DNA from: Epiperipatus broadwayi
Taxonomy: Eukaryota > Onychophora > Udeonychophora > Euonychophora > Peripatidae
Length of the DNA: 64,000 bases
Assembly: GCA_028023455.1 (NCBI GenBank)
Contig: JAQFVV010006231.1
Span: 2,995,478-3,059,477 of the forward strand
Reading direction: 5' to 3'
The notes beneath the pieces are model-generated. The model was not told the origin of the DNA and did no database searches. It worked only from the letters and a program-made list of their open reading frames with translations. Positions 49,371-61,641 of this stretch are shown piece after piece (positions within the stretch are counted from its first letter, which is position 1; every line of letters begins with the position of its first letter). Position numbers and translations under genes: made by a program.

Positions 49371-51640
49371 TTATATTATGTATTCTTCCTTGAGAAAAAA
49401 ATCCTAAATAGAAATGAATATGGAAGCATCTATATGAAGATACAATAGAATTGAATTATATTTTGACTAACAGAAAACATGTAATTCAAGATTGTAGTGT
49501 TCATAATAAATTCAACACATAAAATGATGATGATTAATGATATGTAAGATACATATTAATGCAAAGCTAGAGATACAAAAATTATTAAGAAAAACAATAT
49601 TAATAGTTGATATTCCTAATCTTCAGAAGCATTCATTCTAATGAATTTAAATTAAAAATTGCAAATCATTTTCAAATATTAGCAGATTAACATGATTCAG
49701 ATTTGAATGAAATCAATAGGAAAATAACTGATACACTTTAAAAACTGCAACAAAGATATCTAGTAGAAAAAACAGCAATTGACCTATAAAATTTCTACTG
49801 AGACTAGAGAATTTATGAAGAAAAGATGAAATATAAAAATATATAAAAATTATGCATTAAGAATGATTGAATATCTTAAATTTTGTAAAATAGTATGAAA
49901 AAGCTTCATGTTGATATAAAAAAGTATAATTGTGAACTAGCAAAAAAATCTATAGAAGAAAATAAAAGTCTCAAGAGTGTAAAACACCATTTTGGCATTG
50001 GTAGGAAACATATCTGCAATAAGAAAAAAAGATGGATCTATTACTAAAAAGAGAGATGGCATCATGAAATGTGTAGAAGAATTCTATCAAGAATTATACA
50101 GCAATAAAGAACAAGAAAAGGTACTTTATTCAACTATTATATCTTGTGAATTGTCCAGGATTTTAAATGAATAAGTGAGATATGCAATTAAATATATAAA
50201 GAGGGAAAAGGCTTCAAGTAATGATAAAATTATAATTGATATCTTAAAAGAAGCAGGTGAAAAAATAGGAACATTTTTGAAAAAGTTATATATCAAATGT
50301 TTAAATGATAAAGATGTACCAGATGATTGGGAAAATGCAGTATTAGTATTATTATTTAAAAAAGTTGATAAAGAAAATATTAGAATTTATAGACCTATCA
50401 GTCTTTTATCATTTCAATATAATTTTTTAGTAAGATAATTACAATTCATCTATAGCAAACTTTAGATTTTAACCAACCAAAAAAACAAGCTGGATTTTAA
50501 AGTGGTTTTGGTACAGTAGATCATATCCAAGTATTGATAGAAGTTATAGAAATGTCTAAGGAATGTGAATTTCCATTATGTTTTGGATTTGTAGATTTTG
50601 AATGCTCATTTGATTCTATGAGCATTTTTTAGTGATTAAAACATTGGATCATAAACCCAGGATAATGTCATATTCTGAAGAATATTTATAAAAATGTAAC
50701 GGCAACAATTAGATTACATATTGATACTAGAAGGATTAATATAGAGGAGAGTGTCTGATAGGGTGACTCCATATCTTCAAAACTTTTTACAGCAGTTTTG
50801 CAAGTAATTTGTGAATAAAAATGGGAAGTTAAGAGAAGAAAAGTAAATGGAGGTTATTTAAGCCATCTAGATTTTGCAAATGATGTATTTGTTTTTGCAA
50901 ACAATGCCTTAGAGTTTCAAAATGTTGCAAGAGCTATCCGATAAAAGTAAGAAAGAAGGATTAAAGATAAATGTTAAAAAGACTAAAATAATGTTTAATG
51001 GATTTTCTCAAAAGATGAAAATCAAGATTGATAATGATGAGTTAGAAGAAGTTAATGCCTAGAAATATCTTATTCACGTTAGATAGAAATATAATGGATG
51101 AAAATAATCTTAGAATTAAACTTGATTGGAGTGCTTTTGGTAAAAAATAACTTAATATTAAAAAAATGTCTATATGTTGGGAAAAAAAGATTTTTAATAA
51201 ATGTATTTTACATGTTCTTACTGATGGATCTAAGACTTGGACACTTAACAGAAGAGCAATACAAAGACTTCAGACCACTCAATTGATTATAGAGAAATGC
51301 ATATTAGGAGTAACAAGAAAAGATCACAAATGAAATACATGGGTAATAGAACAAACATGTTATGGAAAAAATTAAGAGACTGAAATGGATTTAAGCTGAA
51401 CATATTGCTAGAAAAGATGACAATAGATGGACAGTTGAAATCTTAAATTGGATTTCAAGAGATTGTAAAATATCTAGAAAGTGACCATATGTGAGATGGG
51501 TGGATAAAAGAAGGAAGTGTGCTGAGATTATGTGGAGAAGAGAATCTAGAAATTGGAGGTGAATTGAACTTGGAGAGACCTTCATGCTGCAATGGATTAA
51601 TAATAGTTAATAATGTTGGTGATGATGATGATGATATCAC
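49371..51640 (+). pseudogene. Decayed RTE LINE, copy 3 (5' truncated)
   Basis: The plus strand matches the intact LINE from about its residue 200 (TGGAAGCATC region) to the 3' tail, which here is (GAT)n at 51617-51636. Readable pieces are SAIRKKDGSITKKRDGIMK (near 50012), the KASSNDKIIIDILKEAGE segment (50208-50262, APGNDG degraded), YRPISLLS (near 50388) and SHLDFAN in place of the FADD region (near 50862). Many frameshifts and stops separate the frames at 49992, 50175 and 51098. 5' truncation is usual for LINE copies. Confidence 0.9.
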
Positions 51641-52474
51641 TATATAAAATGTAATAAAGAATTACATTTTTTGTTAGTTATTAATATTAAATAACGATAT
51701 TGTGCCCATTTTAATAATTACTTGATATACATTATTTTATATTATTTTGTTGTTAGATAAAGATATTTATTCTATATCATACTAGGATTTATTTTTAATG
51801 TGCAAAAGCAACATAAAGAATTTATTCCTTGTGTTTTAGATTTATATTCTATATATCAATCACTTATTTTATCAAAAATAATATATAAATATATGTTATT
51901 TTTCTTTTGTTTTCTTGCTATAATTTACAACTTATTTAGCAATAGCAATTTATATTTTCTCTCTTTATCTATTAATGTTCTATGTGATTTTGCAATTAAA
52001 ATTTAGATTTCTGTTGTTGATGTTGTTAGTGTGTGTTTTTTTTTTAAAGTAGTAATTAAAATTTTCACTTACTGTTTTTTAGGAAAAATAAAATATTCAA
52101 ATTAAGCAAAGCACTTAGACAAACTAAGAAAGAAAAAAAAGCATTGTATTCATTTCAATTAAGGGAATTTACTAAACTGGTTTTTATTTTCTTTTACAAT
52201 ATATAAATAATAATTTACTTACTCCACAGTGTTTATTCTTATTCAATATTTTTTTTTTAAAATGCATAAATAAATCACAACTTATAAGTAAAATAATAAA
52301 TTATGGTAATCATAATTTTGTCAAGATTATAATTGCTGGAATATCACTTGTAATCTTTTTTAAAACTAAATGGTAATAATGTGTTAAAAAGATTCATGTA
52401 TTTTTTTTTATGCAATTTGATAAAGATGAGGGTTCTAATTACTTTTTAGAACTCAATGATAAAAGCTCTACATT
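51641..52474. other. No gene recognised
   Basis: AT-rich sequence. The 68-codon frame at 51800-52006 has no motif. Confidence 0.5.
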
Positions 52475-52983
52475 AATAACTTTTATTAGTCATTCATTAA
52501 ACTAGAGATTATTTACTTAATAAATAATATATTTATGATTGTGCCCCTCCATAAGGTGTTAAAAGTCAATAAAACCATTCCCTACCATGCATGAGAATGG
52601 TATAATGAAAATTACACTACAGAAATATTATTCATTAAGAGAATAAATAATCTCTAGAAATAATGAATGACTAATAAAAATTATAAGTATACTTCCATCA
52701 AGAGTTTTATGTCAAAGATTATGAGGGTGGTAAGTTTGACACATCAATTAAACTATAGTAATTGGTTAAGATATGTGTAAGAGATTGTGGTCTGCGTCAA
52801 CTGATGAATGTTAATTCAGCATGAAATATGCATCTTGGGGATCATAGATCTTTTTCACATCTTTGGTCATATATTTATGATTATACCCCTCACAAGATCT
52901 TAAAAGTGAATAACAATCAGTTCCTACTTTGCATGAGAGAGGTGTAGTGAAAATTATATTACAAAAACATTATTCACTAAGAG
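52475..52983 (+). mobile_element. Hammerhead repeat, class B-like, 342-bp tandem unit
   Basis: A unit of 342 bases (52531-52872) is followed by a partial second copy (52873-52983). Both start ATTTATGATT and share CTTTGCATGAGAG-type and ATTCACTAAGAG-type blocks. The hammerhead lies near the 3' end of the first unit. An inverted fragment precedes it: 52475-52525 is the complement of about 52640-52690. The monomer size fits animal retrozymes. Noncoding. Confidence 0.75.
52795..52840 (+). ncRNA. Hammerhead ribozyme, class B-like, copy B4
   Basis: Intact core: helix I TCAA with TTGG, CTGATGA, helix II ATGTT-loop-AGCAT, GAAA, then ATATGCAT-C (TGCA self-complementary at the tip), with cleavage predicted after the C at 52834. 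Its helix II keeps pairing with class B despite base changes. Confidence 0.78.
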
Positions 52984-53158
52984 TTCTATCATTTAAAAAA
53001 AGCACACTATATTATTATATTATCTCATCTTACATATGCTTGAATCATGCAAAAAGCTTTTTTTTAAAAAAAAAAATGGGTGGTTTTCTTTTTTTTTTTT
53101 TTTTTTTGCTTTTTTTAAAAAAGGAATATTTTAGATTTATTGGAACAGAAAAAAAAGA

Positions 53159-53265
53159 ATTTTTTTTTTTTTCATGTGTCAAAGCATCGGCCAGAATGTG
53201 AACCTGCAAACCTGGGACAACTGCTTGTAAGGCGGCTGTGCTGACCACTCAGCCACCAGAGCTTG
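53159..53265 (-). mobile_element. tRNA-derived SINE, copy 2
   Basis: Minus-strand relative of the SINE at 10375. It reads GGTGGCTGAGTGGTCAGCAC (A box), GCCTTACAAGC, GGTTCACATTCTGGCC (B box region) and the end GATGCTTTGACACATG, then an A tail (poly-T at 53159-53172). No clear target duplication. Short frames over it are by-products. Confidence 0.8.
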
Positions 53266-54305
53266 TTTAAACTTTGCAAATACCCTCTATTCTTTACTAT
53301 ATGAAAGATGTTCTAGAATAATTTTTTAACTTTTTTTAAAAAGTAGTTATTCTTATATTATTGTTTATATTTCAGTTATAACATAGATAATAATTAATTT
53401 ATCAGATGCTTAAAAAATAATTTTATGTTTTATATATATATATTAATTTCAATTTTAAAAAGAGATAAAATCCTGTGCAATTATATTACTAGACTACTAA
53501 TTGCTTTAATTTTACTAAATTTCTCTTTGCTTATATTAATTATTTGAGTGAGATTTCGTTTTCAATTCCAGGAAGTCCACATTTAACCATGAGTAGTAAT
53601 ACTAGTGAATGTTATGAGACACTATAGTCACGACTAGTGTAAATGTTTTTTAGCTGAGAGGCTTTACACTGCCTCCATAATCCGGTTACACTACTACTAA
53701 ATTGATTGCTTACAATGTTGCTTCTGGAATTGGAAATGATGTCACAATTGCTTTTAATTATATCAAAGTGCTATTATATAGATCACAATGAAAGATTTAT
53801 GCATTATTTAACACTATATCATAATATACTATATTATAATGAAATAAAATATTTTAATTAATTTGTGTGTCCCTTGGTCATAACTTGAAGTTCTAATCCA
53901 GAAAGAAGCTGGAATTTTGACTGGTAAATGAATATTGTTATTATCTAGGTCATTCAGATATAAATTAGAACATTGTGTAACATATGCTTTACTAATCAGA
54001 TATAATTTTTTTTAAAATAACTTATTTTGAAAAGTATATATAAGCAAATTTATAGAAAGGATTAGTAAATTACAGAAAAAAACCCAAACATTTAAGCATT
54101 TACAATATTTCACAATTAGTTTCTATAACAAATGTCTTACATACACACACACACATATATATTGGTTTTTCCTTTATTTGTATTTGTAATTTCAAATTTG
54201 CATACATTTATTTGTCTGCATAATGAAATAGTCTTTTCTTCTTTATAATCTAAATCTGATTGTATTTTCAGTAAACTTCATCATAATCATAGCTCTCTTA
54301 AATTA
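53266..54305. other. No gene recognised
   Basis: AT-rich sequence. AATTCCAGGAAG (near 53565) and CTTCTGGAATT (near 53718) form a weak inverted repeat around a less AT-rich 150 bases, with AGTGTAAA and TTTACACT inside. Too decayed to classify. Confidence 0.4.
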
Positions 54306-54805
54306 TTGTTGTTGTTTTATTTTTCACTATAATGTAATTATGCACGTATTTTTATTTAAATTAATCCATTTAAATATTCCACTTGTTAGGTAATTGTATG
54401 ATGTTTTTTATTTTGTTTATTACAACACAAAAGACAAAATTACAAAAGGAGGACCCAATGTATATAATATGAGATCCACGAAACAACCTAATATTTCAAC
54501 CAGATTACCCCAAGCACAAATACTTATATATGCATGCTTAAAAGAACCTGGAATATAAGTCTGGTTTGGGGATCTGAAAAACTATTTGGGCATAGTTTTG
54601 ACCCACAACAGTCAATCTAGTATAAATGGAGTGCAATGACAAAAAATGTCAATAAAGCATGTTTATTGCAACCATAGTAATTAATAATCAAAATAGAAAA
54701 CAGGGTTACAATTATCTAACAAGTGGAATATTTAAATGGACTAATTTAAATAAAAATGCATGCATAATTACATTACAGTATAAATAAAACAGCAATAATG
54801 ACTCA
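54306..54805. repeat. Foldback repeat, ~500 bp
   Basis: The arms (about 54306-54425 and 54670-54805) are reverse complements with few mismatches, sharing AACAAGTGGAATATTTAAAT and its complement. The ~240-base spacer is noncoding. Same head-to-head geometry as the other palindromes here. Confidence 0.75.
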
Positions 54806-57800
54806 TTATGGTGAACTACACTGAACGTGCACTCAGCTTTAGGTTATAAAGAAAAAAGAAACCACTTCATTATCTGATAAACAAACATATGTAAAATTGA
54901 ATATATATATCATAACCAGTTGTGTTACATGGCATAAAACAACATAGTAGGGTATGTGCACATATATATATAAAGTTGAAAGGAAAAGTAGAAATAATTA
55001 CAGACAAAAAATTTTATAGATATTTTCTATATGTCACTGGGAATAATAACAACTGATTTTGAAATTAAAAAACAAGTATGTTTTATCATAATAAATATGA
55101 TAATTGTAAAAATTTATTTGATCTATTTTTGAAAATCATTTAATTAATGCTTGTGTATATTTCACTATATGGTTAAAAATCTTTGATAAAATTTCAAAAT
55201 GTAGCTTTTAATTAAAAGTGCCTTTGAAGGGATTAAAAATTATTTTATCAAGATAAGAAGAAAGCAGTTTTTAATATGTTTTTGTCATCCTAGCAATATA
55301 GCTATAAAAGGGTTGATGAAAAGATTGTAACATTTTTGGCTTGTCATTTTTGGAGAAGAGTTGGTCATAATTAGCTGGCCAAAAGAATTTTGAATAATAT
55401 TTTGTAAGATCTAACCAGAAGAGTTGGTTGTAATATTTTATTGCATTTTACTGTAGTTGGCAGTAACTATAGCTGACCAGAATAGCTAGCAGTAAGTTGG
55501 TTGGCAGATCATACAAAAAACTACAATGGATATATAAGACTGCATGGAGGGCAAAGGGCAGCTGATTCACTATGCTGAAGTTTTTGGTTCATGAAGCCTG
55601 ATCCAGATTTCTGTATTCATTAGCCTACACAAATGTAGACAAGACAATTTGTTTCCTGAAGTAAATTCAAATCATAGTCAGAAGAAAGAATACCAACCAT
55701 ACTTGAATTATATATTTTCCAATGTGACTATAAACCAATCTCATCAAGATCAGCAAGCTCATCAAGAGAAACCATCAGTTGATGAAAAAGTCAATACACA
55801 TCTTCTGCTTTATCTAAATACAAGCAACCACAGATAAATGCATCACGTCATATTTATATGAAGTAAATTCATTGTGGTATTTTATCTCATTTAAAAGTGA
55901 CAATTAAAAATGTTTTTTATAACAAGTCAAATATGTTCAGAAATTACATGCATAGGCATAAATGTGTGTGTCAAGTATAACACATATGTAAATTTTAATC
56001 ATTTTTTTATTAGTAAATGTCAATTCAAATATATATTCATTGTATATTATAAACATGAATCTGTGTACATATCGATATATATGTTGTATGGAAACATATC
56101 AAGAAGTATTGTAATCAATGTAATAATTTGAATTTTGTATATCAATCAAAATCAGAAGGCTTATATATGTAGAATCATATTCTAAAGACTTTTTTTTTGT
56201 TATTGTTATTAACAAACAGTATTCAGTTGTTAAAATTATTGCAGTGACTTAATTCTAAATGTTTTTTTATCTTATGTATTGCATCATTTTTTGATCACAG
56301 TAACAGTAATAGAGCTTATGTTCTTTGAGCTGGATTCATGCATAATTTTCTGATATATGAAAGGGGATGTATATTAGTACTTAAGGGCATCCAGTTGATA
56401 TATCCTGGTTGGCTCTAAGATTATATTTTTTAAAAACCATGTACTACATTTTAGTTTAGTTTAGTCTTATTAAAATTTAAGTTTATAGTTGGCCAGTACA
56501 TTAGTTGTACCAAGTGGCCAGAGCATTGATGATGATAAGCATATTTTAATATTCTAGCATTATTTTTATAATTATGTATTCTGATGGTTTAGCACTTAAG
56601 TTAGTGCATCGAAATTAATGTTTAAATAATTGCCCCAAGTTGGCAAAGGCTAAATAGTTGGCATGGTTCACAATAGACCGATTTCAAATCCACTCACCAG
56701 ATTGACTGTTGATTTACATTCCAAATCTAGCCACAAGATGAATTGTTGATTTATTTTATTGTTGATCATTCATGATGATGAATGGTCACTTTTGAGTAGT
56801 ACTTATAATTACTTATACTATTGATAATGCTGGTGATGTATTGATACTTTTAGTTGCTCTATGGAGTTAACTGGCTGATCTTTCACAGAGATCTCTTTAG
56901 CTCATGCTCTCTTTGATATATAAAATTACTTACATCTTATAATACTTTTACTTTTTGATGATGAGTTTCCATCACCTCAGAGTCACCCTCTATATATCCC
57001 ATCCCATTACAATATATATATATATATTAAATAATACATAAAGTGAGATAAAACTCATACAGTAATAGAATTTCAACGGTGCTACCTGTGTTTAAAAATC
57101 CAAGTCTGAATCATGTACCTTATGGTTGTTTAATACACACACACATCAGTCAATACTTAGACAATCCCAATATTAATAATCAATAATTTCAAACTGTTGT
57201 CAAAACAACTTCTTTGTATATATAATAGTAAATTAATATATACATCAAACAAATTTATTGATTTTTTTAAAACAATTTTTATCAAGAAGAGATGGAAAAT
57301 TAAAAATAATACTGTTTTTCTTCTAATTTGTTTATATGGAAACCATATTGACGAAGTTTATCAAGACCTGTCAGTTTATTTTTAGCCTATTTTAAAACTG
57401 AACTTGAAAATCTAATTTATGTTATTGTTTTTAGTTAAATAGACTACTAATGTGGAAGACTTTTAATTTAAATAATCTATTTATGAGATTATTATAATGT
57501 AATTTTTGGAATTAAAAAAAAAAGTTGTGTCATTGTATATTACATATGTTAAATTGATGTAGTCTTTAATTAAAAAAAAATCCTTTAGTTGATATAATTA
57601 ATGATTATATAATCAAAAGAGGTGGTCTAATTTTATATAAGGACGTTTTGCCTTTAGATAATAAATTATTTAATTCTTTAGTTTTGTACTATGTATAATA
57701 AACAAGAGTCATTCTCTTCTCTTGAACTATCTATTATAAACTGAGTATATTACAAAAAAAAAAATGTATATCTTGGAATTATAATAGATGAGTATTTTTC

Positions 57801-58383
57801 CAAGCCAGATGATTTTGGATATATAATGATTCTGTAAATAGCACCCTACTTTGTACTATTTACTACTCAAAGTAAATAATCTTACCCATACAAATACATG
57901 TAATATTATTCTGTTTACTTTGCTGAATATATTTGTAATTTTTTTTATTTATATATATATTTCCATAATAGCAGCCATTTGATATGAATAATTTATATAA
58001 ATTTACATACAGATTTGTAAATATATGTGAATATGTATTAAAAGGAGCACTTAGAAAAGAAATAATATTCAAGTTTAAAAGTATGCACAAGATAATTTTT
58101 TATTAAATTAGAATACTAAGAAAATTACAAATATATCAAATTTTAAAAAACGCTATCTGACTTTGAATGATCTATTTGTTGTATAGCATTACATAGAAAA
58201 ACCCTAGTCTATAAAAAACATAAAAAATGCAAAATAATAAATGCAATGTATGCATTTCTTGGCAAAATAAAACAAAACAATGTTAATGACAATAGCCATT
58301 CTGGCAAATATAATTTATTATACTGTTATAATAATATAAGCAAATATTTGATTATTATTAATTTCAAAATAAACAAAAAAACT
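54806..58383. other. No gene recognised
   Basis: AT-rich DNA with TA microsatellites (about 57012-57028). Frames of 60-75 codons lack motifs. Confidence 0.5.
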
Positions 58384-58487
58384 GTATTTTTATATTGGAC
58401 TATTTCCATCATCTAACATGTATTGAATGTCTTTAGAAAAATTTAACTTTATTTAAATATTCCAAATACATTCATCTATTAGTATAT

Positions 58488-58537
58488 GCACAACATTTTG
58501 AGAGGTATTAGTCTCTCCTCTTCTTCAGGTGTTGCTG
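58488..58537 (-). ncRNA. Hammerhead-like motif, left arm of tRNA-like palindrome
   Basis: Minus strand: CAC before the core and GTG after it pair as inner helix I. CTGAAGA is intact, helix II is AGAGG-loop-CCTCT, and GAAA reads CAAAA. Helix III region AATGTT derives from ACGTT-like sequence. G12 is changed, so activity is doubtful. Confidence 0.5.
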
Positions 58538-58559
58538 GCATGACCAGTGACAGTACTAG

Positions 58560-58637
58560 CATGGGATTCGAATCTGGGTCCTTAAATTCTTGAGTTTTGA
58601 ATTTTAAGGTAACTCTCTAATCAACAGCCATCCTGCC
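58560..58637 (-). promoter_or_regulatory. tRNA-like Pol III promoter, left arm
   Basis: Minus strand. The B box GATTCGAATCC is a perfect match to the consensus. The A box side (GGCAGGATGGCTGTTGATTA) is altered relative to the right arm. Together the two arms reconstruct both boxes of a tRNA-type promoter. Confidence 0.65.
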
Positions 58638-59057
58638 AAACCAACAGTCTGTAGTAATTTCAATACCTATCTATGAGCTTCCTCCTGATTTCTCCACCTT
58701 TTCCTAAGTACAAAGTTGATTCGTGGTTTCCACACATTATGTATAGTCATGCTGGGTTGGCTTATGAGATTTTTTTGCCATTGTCATGTGAACAGCTTCT
58801 TTAAATTTTATTATTTGCACTTTTTCTTCTCTATCCAATATTTTTTGCATTTTCCCAATTGAACATATGTTCATTGGTAAGGAGAAAATTTAAAGAAGCT
58901 ACTCACATGACAATGGCAAAAAATTTCATAAGCCCACCCAGTGTGATTATATATAATGTATGGAAACCACTAATCAACTTTGCTCTTATGAAAAAGTGGA
59001 GAAATCAGGAGGAACCTCATAGATTAGTGTATGAAATTACTACAGACTGTTGCCTTT

Positions 59058-59136
59058 GGCAGGATGGCTCAGTTGGTTAGAGCATTATCTTAAAATTAAA
59101 ACTCAAGAATCTAAGAACCCACATTTTGAATCCCAT
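59058..59136 (+). promoter_or_regulatory. tRNA-like Pol III promoter, right arm
   Basis: The A box TGGCTCAGTTGGTTAGAGC (59064-59082) matches the D arm of normal tRNAs exactly. The B box is decayed (TTTTGAATCCC). Located upstream of the hammerhead-like motif at 59161-59219 on the same strand. Confidence 0.7.
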
Positions 59137-59160
59137 GCTAGTACTGTCACTGGTCAGGCC

Positions 59161-59219
59161 AGCAACATCTGAAGAAGAGGGGAGACTAATTCCTCTCAAA
59201 ACATTGTGTTTGATGTGCT
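59161..59219 (+). ncRNA. Hammerhead-like motif, right arm of tRNA-like palindrome
   Basis: CTGAAGA intact, helix II AGAGG-loop-CCTCT (5 bp), then CAAAA where GAAA is expected, then ACATT and GTGTTTG. CAT/GTG pairs as inner helix I. Same design as the left-arm copy with separate mutations. Confidence 0.5.
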
Positions 59220-59308
59220 ATTACTAACAGTTGAATGTATTTGGAATATTTAAATAAAGTTAATTTTTTCTAAAGACATTCAATACATATAGTCCAATAT
59301 AAAAATAC

Positions 59309-60886
59309 AACTAGAACACCATCATCACAAACCTTCAGGGAAGAAAAACTGCCTTTTAGAATAGTTTTTAAGATAGTGATGAGTTGTTTATTTTTAATGT
59401 TTTTAAGATAGTGCAATATTTTTCATGTACCATTAAAATAGGAACTATGTATAATAGAATCATGAACTGTACTTATATTTCATTCCAAGCTCCATTTATA
59501 TACAAGCATATATAACATATAATATCTTATGTTTTATTAATAAACTTGTATAAAAATAGAATGTTTATTGTTTACTGAACTGCAAGTATATAGTACTTTT
59601 CAATATGCAGACACTTTTTATATGTTTAGTATGCATATATTAATTAAGATTATAGTATAAACAAAACTTTTAAATAATAATATCAGTATTAATAATAAAT
59701 TGAGGGAATATATTTACATGTATTTTATTGAGTGTGTGTCCACTCATTCATTTACTGAAACAGTAAGAACAAAAAAATAATAATTGTACTGTATTTTTAT
59801 TTTTTTAAATAAAATAAATAGTGAGATGTCTGACTTTCATTGATTTTAAATATCTCTGGGTAAGTTTCTTTTTTTAATACTTTTTGCTCTTATATAAATA
59901 TAATAGTGGTCTTGTTTTCAAAAAATTAGGATTTCTCTAATTGTTTTGATGTTTTTAAGACAATCAACTTTTAGTATTTTCAAAAGTTTTGTAAAACTTT
60001 TAGCATTATACATAAGAAACATTTTATTGTGCAAAATATTGTACATGAAATTAAAAAGGATAATGATAAAAAAAAACAATAAAATGTATATGCTTTCAAT
60101 ATAACAAAGAAATATTAATAAATATAATCAAATTTGGTGCATTGGGATATATATTGTAAATTATATTTACAAATTTAATTAAAAAAAAAAACATAATGGC
60201 TCATGCATTATAAAATGTATTAAGTTTACCAACTTTAATATTTTTTCATTTGTTTATTTACATTTTTGATCACTGAAGTTGTGTATTTTGATGTAGCATT
60301 GCTTATGGCATCACTGTGCAATCTAATAAAAATTTAAATGAATAATTATTAAAAATATTTCTCTAAATTTTTAATACATAGGAAACAATTTTTGGTTTAT
60401 ATATTAAACTAATTTGTCAGATTTTATTTTTATAGATCATAATAAACTTTATTTTTGATCATCATAATACCTTATGTGAATGATATTAAGCTTCTTTCAT
60501 TGTTTTGCTTCTTCTTTTAGCTGAAAGTGTAATTTCTTTGAAAACATTTGAGTATTTATTTCACAGTTTTATCATGAAATTAATGGTAAAAGCTCCTAAT
60601 TTATTCCATTATTACTTTGTAATATTTAAATATTTATAAATGTGTGCATATTAAATTTTATTTCTACAAAAATGCTATTTATTTTACAAGATGACAGATA
60701 AATGTATTGTGAAGCATTTGATGCTGATTGGTTTTCCTCCAACTTTGAAATATTTATTATTCATTATAATACAATAGAAATATATTTTTAATTATTATAA
60801 CATAATACTCATTCTATTCAGTTTATTTTTACATTAATATATTTACTATTTCCATTATTAAACCACTAAACATCATAGTATCGCCA
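59309..60886. other. No gene recognised, apart from one family D repeat
   Basis: AT-rich DNA. Family D repeat copy 3 lies inverted at 59560-59665. Confidence 0.5.
59560..59665 (-). repeat. Dispersed repeat family D, copy 3
   Basis: On the minus strand, TATAATCTTAATTAATATAT, GCATATTGAAAAGTA and AACAATAAACA blocks follow the order seen at 9930-10110. Confidence 0.55.
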
Positions 60887-61196
60887 TTTCTTATGCTTGC
60901 TCAAGCTCTTAAAACAGGCATTGAGTAGGCACTAGATAGGGATTTTATGCATAAGCCTTCTTGCATCCATTGATTGCTCTGAGTGGCACTTCTGTATGGA
61001 GAGTTTTGCCTGTATTTTCGTTATTACTATTAATTATATTGTAATAAAATACAAATCACAAAAAAATAAAAAGGTAAGATAGTATTTACAAATATTAAAT
61101 CATACTTCTTCATCTTCTTTATGTAACTTACTGTAAGATTTAGAAAGCAGTGATAATTGCCCTATAATATTAAATAAATCCTTACCCTATGCTTTC

Positions 61197-61256
61197 CTAT
61201 CCAAAATCCCCAGCGTGTTTTAAGCTTATGTCTTTTATCAGTGAGGAGTTTTGGAT
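61197..61256 (-). ncRNA. Hammerhead ribozyme motif, class C, copy C3
   Basis: Minus strand. Helix I is excellent: ATCCAAAACTCCTCA pairs with TGGGGATTTTGGAT (14 bp, one bulge). The core reads CTGATAA, helix II is weak (AAGACATAAGCTT), GAAA reads AAAA, and helix III ACACGC is decayed. Fold preserved, catalysis lost. Confidence 0.65.
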
Positions 61257-61595
61257 CTTAAAACAGTGCAACTTAACCTTTAGGATCTATTACATCTTAT
61301 TATTTTCCTTTATGTTATACTATCAAGCTATTAGCTGAAATTAATAAATATCCAAATGTTTTCAATCTAAGCCAACTTGCTTGCATGGTCTTATAGAACT
61401 GAATCTAGTTCAGTTTCTATATATTGTGGTCTTTTTAATCATTCTATAACTAAAGACACTTCTATCCTGTGGTCAGGATTTGATATCCACCAATAAAAAT
61501 TACATGACCTATCACATGACTTCAACTTATATATTATTGTTTTAGTATAATACTTTTCCATTTTCTTTATTCCACTTTACTGCAAGATTTAGAAA

Positions 61596-61641
61596 GCAAT
61601 GATAATGTCATAAGCTTGAAACTAGTCTAGGAATTTTGGAT
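61596..61641 (+). ncRNA. Hammerhead ribozyme motif, class C, copy C4 (half)
   Basis: ATGATA in place of CTGATGA, then GTCATAAGCTT, intact GAAA, self-complementary ACTAGT-C and the helix I 3' strand TAGGAATTTTGGAT. The 5' strand of helix I is absent, so it cannot cleave alone. Confidence 0.6.

Larger units (their letters stand above)
58384..59308. mobile_element. 925-bp palindrome joining tRNA-like promoter and hammerhead-like motif
   Basis: Perfectly matched outer ends GTATTTTTATATTGGACTA (58384) and its complement (59290-59308). The arms are about 420-430 bases around a ~75-base centre near 58850. From centre outward each arm has ~160 bases of unassigned sequence, a tRNA-like segment, a hammerhead-like motif and a ~90-base AT-rich end. 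This is the same head-to-head layout as the PLEs. The element class resembles schistosome Sm-alpha, a SINE-like repeat with a Pol III promoter and hammerhead. No target duplication is certain. Confidence 0.8.

Noticed and set aside
53045-53248. 67-codon and 90-codon frames around 52929-53248
   Set aside because: They run through poly-A/poly-T tracts and the SINE; no conserved motif.
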